Shown: in pieces, positions 32,733-36,394 of the stretch
Position numbering within the stretch: position 1 is the stretch's first letter
Layout: every line of letters starts with the position of its first letter
Source: Candidatus Latescibacterota bacterium
GTDB taxonomy: Bacteria; Latescibacterota; UBA2968; UBA8231
NCBI GenBank assembly: GCA_007571365.1
Contig: RKRN01000128.1
Coordinates: 1-36,394 of the forward strand
DNA: 36,394 nt
Direction: 5' to 3'
The notes under the pieces: model-generated
The model's database searches: none
What the model saw: the letters and a program-made list of their open reading frames with translations, nothing else
Told to the model about the DNA's origin: nothing
Program-made: the position numbers and the translations under genes

Positions 32733-33406
32733 GCCCGCGCTAGGGGACGAGCATCAGGCGAGCGCAAGTAATCGGGTTCCGCTGAGGCCAAGTCCGCAGT
32801 TTGGCCTTTCTCCAGCTTGGATAGTGCCAGCCAGCCAATAGTTCCGGCGTCGGGACGGGCGCAGTGCAGGGGGGCAAATTGCGCGGCTGGGTTGTCCGCC
32901 AATAGTTCGCGATAGGCCGTGGCTCCGTCCCCAGTGAAAATCGTCGGCACTTCGGCTCGCTCTTGAGCCAACTGTGCTGGCGCGATGGCCCGGGGTGGTG
33001 CCAGTTCGAGCGGCACGCCGGTCGCCGTGTCGTAGAGCGCGGCATAGACTTCGCGCTTGCGCGCGTCGAGGACCGGACAGACGGGCAGGCGGGCAAAGGG
33101 CAGACGAGCAGCGAGTGCTTCCAGCGTTGAAACGGTCACTAAATCCTTACCCGCAGCCAAACACAAGCCCTTAGCTGCGCTCAGGCCAATCCGCAAGCCA
33201 GTAAACGACCCAGGCCCAATCGCGACGGCTACGGCCCGCACTCCCTCGACATCCATATCTGCGACCCCCAGTGCTGCCTCCACCTCGCTGAAGAGCCGCT
33301 GTGAATGCTGCAATCCCACGTCGAAATAGCGGCTGACGACGGTTCCTGCTGCCGTGCAGAGTGCTACGCTGCCGACCGGGGTGGCCGTGTCCAATGCCAG
33401 AATCAT
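32729..33406 (-). CDS. tsaB: tRNA threonylcarbamoyladenosine complex subunit TsaB
   Basis: TsaB is the partner that binds TsaD in synthesis of t6A37 in ANN-decoding tRNAs. The 225-aa protein begins MILALDTATPVGSVAL and contains GLQHSQRLF, AIGPGSFTGLRIGLSAAKGL and PVLDARKREVYAALY, all typical. ATG 33406 gives the family N-terminus; 26 in-frame residues upstream are not family-like and run into ruvB. It lies 17 bp after ruvB. Confidence 0.94.
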   Translation of the reverse strand: MILALDTATPVGSVALCTAAGTVVSRYFDVGLQHSQRLFSEVEAALGVADMDVEGVRAVAVAIGPGSFTGLRIGLSAAKGLCLAAGKDLVTVSTLEALAARLPFARLPVCPVLDARKREVYAALYDTATGVPLELAPPRAIAPAQLAQERAEVPTIFTGDGATAYRELLADNPAAQFAPLHCARPDAGTIGWLALSKLEKGQTADLASAEPDYLRSPDARPLARA

Positions 33407-33423
33407 ATCGCAGCCATGCACAC

Positions 33424-34446
33424 TCACAGCAGTTCCAATTGCTCGCCGGGACTTGGCGCGAGCTCGAGGCCGAGGCGCTCCCAAGCTCGCGGCATAGCCA
33501 CGCGGCCCTTGGGGGTGCGCTTGATAAACCCTTCCTTGATCAAATAAGGCTCGATTACTTCCTCAATTGTCTCGGCTTCCTCGCCGATTGTGGCTGCCAG
33601 ATTGCTTAGGCCGACCGGACCGCCGTTGAACTTTTCAATAATCGCTCGCAGTAACTTGATATCCATCTTATCGAGCCCCATCTCATCGACATCTTGGATG
33701 ACGAGAGCCTTTTGCACCACCTCGGCATCGATTTTGCCTTCGCCTGCCACTTGGGCAAAGTCGCGCGCACGGCGCAGCCAGCGCTTGGCAATCCGCGCCG
33801 TACCGCGAGAGCGACGGGCAATTTCCATCGCGCCCGACTCTGAGACCGATAAATTCAGCAGGCGAGCGTCGCGCTTGACGATCGCGGCGAGTTCGGCGAC
33901 CGAGTAGTAGTCAAGATGGGCATTGAGTCCAAAGCGCGCGCGCATCGGCGAAGTCAACAAGCCTTGGCGCGTCGTGGCCCCGATCAAGGTAAAAGGCTCC
34001 AACGGTACGCTGACTGAACGGGCCGCCGGACCTTGGTCGATGATGATGTCAATTTTGAAATCCTCCATCGCCGAATACAGGTATTCCTCAACCACGCGGT
34101 TGACGCGGTGGATCTCGTCGATGAAGAGCACGTCGCGCGCCTCCATGGTCGTGAGCATACCAGCTAAGTCGCTCGGACGCTCAAGCAAAGGCCCGGACGT
34201 GGGATAGATTTCAACGCCTAGTTCTTTGGCAATCACATACGAAAGCGTCGTCTTGCCTAGACCGGGCGGACCGTACAGCAGCACGTGATCCATGGCTTCG
34301 CCGCGCTGCCGGGCGGCTTCAATGGCGATACCGAGTTGCTGCTTGGTCTTCTCTTGCCCCAGCATCTCGGCCAAGGACTGCGGACGCAGTGTATTGTCGA
34401 ACTGAAGGTCGTCTCCGCCACTAGGATCTATGGGTCGATGGTCCAT
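33424..34446 (-). CDS. ruvB: Holliday junction branch migration ATPase RuvB
   Basis: RuvB is the hexameric motor that drives branch migration with RuvA. The 340-aa protein has RPQSLAEMLGQ (21-31), Walker A GPPGLGKTT (59-67), Walker B FIDEIHR (108-114), sensor-1 IGATTRQGLLTSPMRARFG and the C-terminal winged-helix signature GPVGLSNLAATIGEE and EPYLIKEGFIKRTPKGR. It starts at ATG 34446, 10 bp after ruvA. Confidence 0.97.
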   Translation of the reverse strand: MDHRPIDPSGGDDLQFDNTLRPQSLAEMLGQEKTKQQLGIAIEAARQRGEAMDHVLLYGPPGLGKTTLSYVIAKELGVEIYPTSGPLLERPSDLAGMLTTMEARDVLFIDEIHRVNRVVEEYLYSAMEDFKIDIIIDQGPAARSVSVPLEPFTLIGATTRQGLLTSPMRARFGLNAHLDYYSVAELAAIVKRDARLLNLSVSESGAMEIARRSRGTARIAKRWLRRARDFAQVAGEGKIDAEVVQKALVIQDVDEMGLDKMDIKLLRAIIEKFNGGPVGLSNLAATIGEEAETIEEVIEPYLIKEGFIKRTPKGRVAMPRAWERLGLELAPSPGEQLELL

Positions 34447-34456
34447 AGCCGAGTCT

Positions 34457-35047
34457 TCAGCGCCCCTTGAGGGCCAGTTTGATTAGCTGTTGCACACTCA
34501 GATCGGTGCCGTGCTTTTCGACAGCCTTGCCCACCGCTTGGCGCGCGGCAGGTGCTGTGTATCCCAACGTCATCAGGGCCTTTGCTGCCTCCTCGCTCGC
34601 GCCAAGGTTGGCATCTAAAGCCGCTCCGCTTGCCACTGAGGCACTCAAGCGAACCTTGTCCTTCAAGTCGAGCACCAAGCGTTCTGCGGTCTTGCGACCG
34701 ATTCCCTTGATCGCCGTCAGTTCGGTTGCGCGCTCTTGCAAGATGGCCTCCTGTAAATCGCGCAAGGTCATGCCCGACAGCACGGTCAACGCCGAATGAG
34801 GGCCAATGCCCGAAACTCCGATCAGCAACTCGAAGACCTCCCGCTCTTCCTCGTCGGCAAAGCCGAAAAGTTCCATGCGATCTTCGCGCACGTAGAGATA
34901 GGTGGACAAATGGACCGCCTCGGAGGCTGGGGGCAGTTGGTCGAAAGTAATCAGGGATATGGCTAAGCCATAACCCACGCCCCCGACATCGACGACGGCA
35001 TGGGTAGGTGATTTGGACAGAAGTGTTCCGCGCAGGTGTGTTATCAC
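34457..35047 (-). CDS. ruvA: Holliday junction DNA-binding protein RuvA
   Basis: RuvA binds four-way junctions as a tetramer and recruits RuvB. The 196-aa protein shows the OB-fold start (MITHLRGTLLSKSP, VDVGGVGYGLAIS), LYVREDRMELFGF, the helix-hairpin-helix segments LLIGVSGIGPHSALTVLS and LTAIKGIGRKTAERLVLDLKD, and the C-terminal RuvB-binding three-helix domain. The start is GTG 35047 with AGG about 9 nt upstream, 8 bp after ruvC. Confidence 0.97.
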   Translation of the reverse strand: MITHLRGTLLSKSPTHAVVDVGGVGYGLAISLITFDQLPPASEAVHLSTYLYVREDRMELFGFADEEEREVFELLIGVSGIGPHSALTVLSGMTLRDLQEAILQERATELTAIKGIGRKTAERLVLDLKDKVRLSASVASGAALDANLGASEEAAKALMTLGYTAPAARQAVGKAVEKHGTDLSVQQLIKLALKGR

Positions 35048-35055
35048 GGATATAC

Positions 35056-35595
35056 CTAACGCCGCACCATGCGGCTGAGCAAAGCCTCTATCTCAGGCTT
35101 GCGCTGTCCCCGACCCTCGCATAAAACCCGGCCGAACTGCTGGGTGTGACATAGCGCGATGGCCAAGGCATCTGATGCATCTAGGGGCTTTGGCACTTCC
35201 TCTAGACCTAACCTACGAGCCACCATAAACTGGACCTGTTGCTTGGTCGCTTGGCCATTCCCGATCACCGATCTTTTAATCATCGTCGGCTCATAGTGGG
35301 CAATGGACAAGCCGGCTTTGCGCATGGCGATGAGCAGGACACCTCTCGCTTGGCCCAGCTTGGCCGCGGCGGTGGCGTCCTTGCCGAAGAACGTAGTCTC
35401 GATCGCGCCCTCGTCTGGAGCGTATTCGCCGATGATCCGCGTCATCTCATCGAATATGAAAACCAGCCGATCCTCAAACGCATCTTCCTTAGGGCGAATA
35501 CAACCGCAGTCAACATAGCGTACTTTGCGCTTGCTATATTCGACGAAGCCGTAGCCCGTGCTCGTACTGCTGGGATCTATTCCAAGAACAAGCAA
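35056..35595 (-). CDS. ruvC: Crossover junction endodeoxyribonuclease RuvC
   Basis: RuvC cuts Holliday junctions symmetrically. The four catalytic acidic residues are in place: Asp7 (LGIDPSSTSTGYG), Glu66 (AIETTFFGKDATAAAKLGQA), Asp139 and Asp142 (LDASDALAIALCH). Length (179 aa) is normal. The start is TTG 35595: an in-frame TAG occurs 15 bp upstream and no ATG is available, so this TTG is the only start giving the full N-terminus. No strong SD is seen; the yebC stop is 12 bp upstream. Confidence 0.96.
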   Translation of the reverse strand: MLVLGIDPSSTSTGYGFVEYSKRKVRYVDCGCIRPKEDAFEDRLVFIFDEMTRIIGEYAPDEGAIETTFFGKDATAAAKLGQARGVLLIAMRKAGLSIAHYEPTMIKRSVIGNGQATKQQVQFMVARRLGLEEVPKPLDASDALAIALCHTQQFGRVLCEGRGQRKPEIEALLSRMVRR

Positions 35596-35607
35596 AGCGA
35601 AGACCCA

Positions 35608-36366
35608 CTAGGCCTGAGCCATGAGTTTTTCGAGTTCGTCTTCTCGGAGATCAAAACTGGAAAAAACCTTCTGTACGTCGTCTAGATCCTCCAAGGCTTC
35701 TAGGAGGCAGATGATTTTCTCGGCTTCTTCGCCTTGTACTTCAAGCATGTTTTCGCGTTTGGGCATCCAAGCCAACGCCGCCTGGGCGAAGACGATGCCG
35801 TTGTCCTCCAAGGCCTTTTTAACCAACTCCAAGTCGGCAACCGGAGTCGTTACTTCGTGGACTTGGTCACCGTCTTGGATATCCTCACCCCCCGCATCTA
35901 CAACTGCCAATAGGAGGTCGTCTTCGGAGACATTGGCTTTGTCCACTTCGATAACGCCCTTGTGTTCAAACATCCAAGCTACCGCCCCACTCTCTGCGAG
36001 ATTGCCGTTGTATTTAGTAAATACGTGGCGGATTTCCGAAACCGTGCGGTTGCGGTTGTCCGATAGGGTTTCGACGATGATGGCCACCCCGCCGGGTCCA
36101 TAGCCTTCAAAAAGCCCCTCCTCGTATATCGCCCCTGGCTCGTCACCAGTGCCTCGGCGTATGGCGCGCTCAATGGTTGCCGCGGGCATGTTGGCCGCTT
36201 TGGCATTCTGGACTGCCGCACGCAGACTTGGATTGGCCCCTTCATCACCCCCGCTGCGGGCCGCCACTGAAATTTCGCGGATCAACTTCGTAAAGATCTT
36301 GCCGCGCTTGGCGTCGTTGGCCCCTTTTTTGCGCTTGATTGTACTCCATTTGGAATGGCCAGACAT
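35608..36366 (-). CDS. yebC: YebC/PmpR family protein (TACO1-like)
   Basis: This 252-aa protein starts MSGHSKWSTIKRKKGANDAK at ATG 36366, the invariant family N-terminus; the frame runs nine codons further upstream without support. Internal family marks are GKIFTKLIREI, AAKAANMP-like (NAKAANMPAATIERAIRRG) and YGPGGVAIIVE. YebC-type proteins were described as transcription regulators, and recent work links members of the family to translation of proline-rich stretches. It heads the ruvCAB operon, a very common position. AAGGAT about 10 nt before ATG may be the SD. Confidence 0.96.
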   Translation of the reverse strand: MSGHSKWSTIKRKKGANDAKRGKIFTKLIREISVAARSGGDEGANPSLRAAVQNAKAANMPAATIERAIRRGTGDEPGAIYEEGLFEGYGPGGVAIIVETLSDNRNRTVSEIRHVFTKYNGNLAESGAVAWMFEHKGVIEVDKANVSEDDLLLAVVDAGGEDIQDGDQVHEVTTPVADLELVKKALEDNGIVFAQAALAWMPKRENMLEVQGEEAEKIICLLEALEDLDDVQKVFSSFDLREDELEKLMAQA

Positions 36367-36394
36367 CGGCTTTATATCCTTGCCAACTCGCACT

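Overview
This window looks like chromosome from an uncultured or poorly characterised diderm bacterium. The outer-membrane evidence is a TonB-dependent receptor, a PorV/UPF0164-type barrel, another large predicted barrel, and a secreted protein with a type IX-like C-terminal sorting domain. The DNA is fairly GC-rich and genes are tightly packed. TTG and GTG starts are frequent and Shine-Dalgarno sites are often clear. The mix of FCB-like outer-membrane proteins with a long Bacillus-type SRP RNA and a MutL-like/DUF6754 operon would fit a candidate phylum such as Latescibacterota, Poribacteria or KSB1. That assignment is an inference from gene content, not from a marker tree.

Layout: every gene but one (a lysA-like decarboxylase at 4769-6040) is on the minus strand, so the window is read from right to left. 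(1) 36366-32277: yebC-ruvC-ruvA-ruvB-tsaB-rimI, a tight DNA-repair and tRNA-modification operon. (2) 32219-27170: an orphan sugar-type ABC ATPase (UgpC/MsmX class), holB, rsmA and a large beta-barrel protein, followed by ilvE and a peptide-type solute-binding protein. (3) 24289-17200: eight overlapping or nearly abutting genes with no assigned pathway. They encode a two-helix PH-like membrane protein, a 111-aa protein, a MutL-like actin-fold ATPase, a barrel-sandwich/KOW protein, a DUF6754 membrane protein and three further membrane proteins. One of these three appears to be a diverged relative of the DUF6754 domain. This is the best candidate here for an undescribed system. (4) 17161-8379: a TonB-dependent receptor, a 1172-aa secreted protein with an EF-hand-like motif and a sorting-domain-like C-terminus, a PorV-like protein, a strong terminator and a TPR lipoprotein, continuing into two peptide-type ABC permeases (8356-6017). 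(5) 4676-2435: a NodU/HypF-type carbamoyltransferase with its SxtJ-like membrane partner. (6) 2356-1: tadA, two tRNA-Ser, tRNA-Ala, a 271-nt SRP RNA with an Alu domain, and the start of dnaX. This keeps the tadA-scr-dnaX order known from Bacillus.

How the parts may work together: the right end is core information processing (Holliday junction resolution, t6A synthesis, clamp loading, rRNA methylation). The middle is envelope biology: a probable inner-membrane machine of unknown function, transcribed toward an outer-membrane receptor, secreted-protein and shuttle set. The solute-binding protein and the two permeases could form one peptide-type importer even though they are about 16 kb apart; no OppD/OppF-type ATPase is visible. 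There is no CRISPR array, insertion sequence, phage gene or rRNA in the window.
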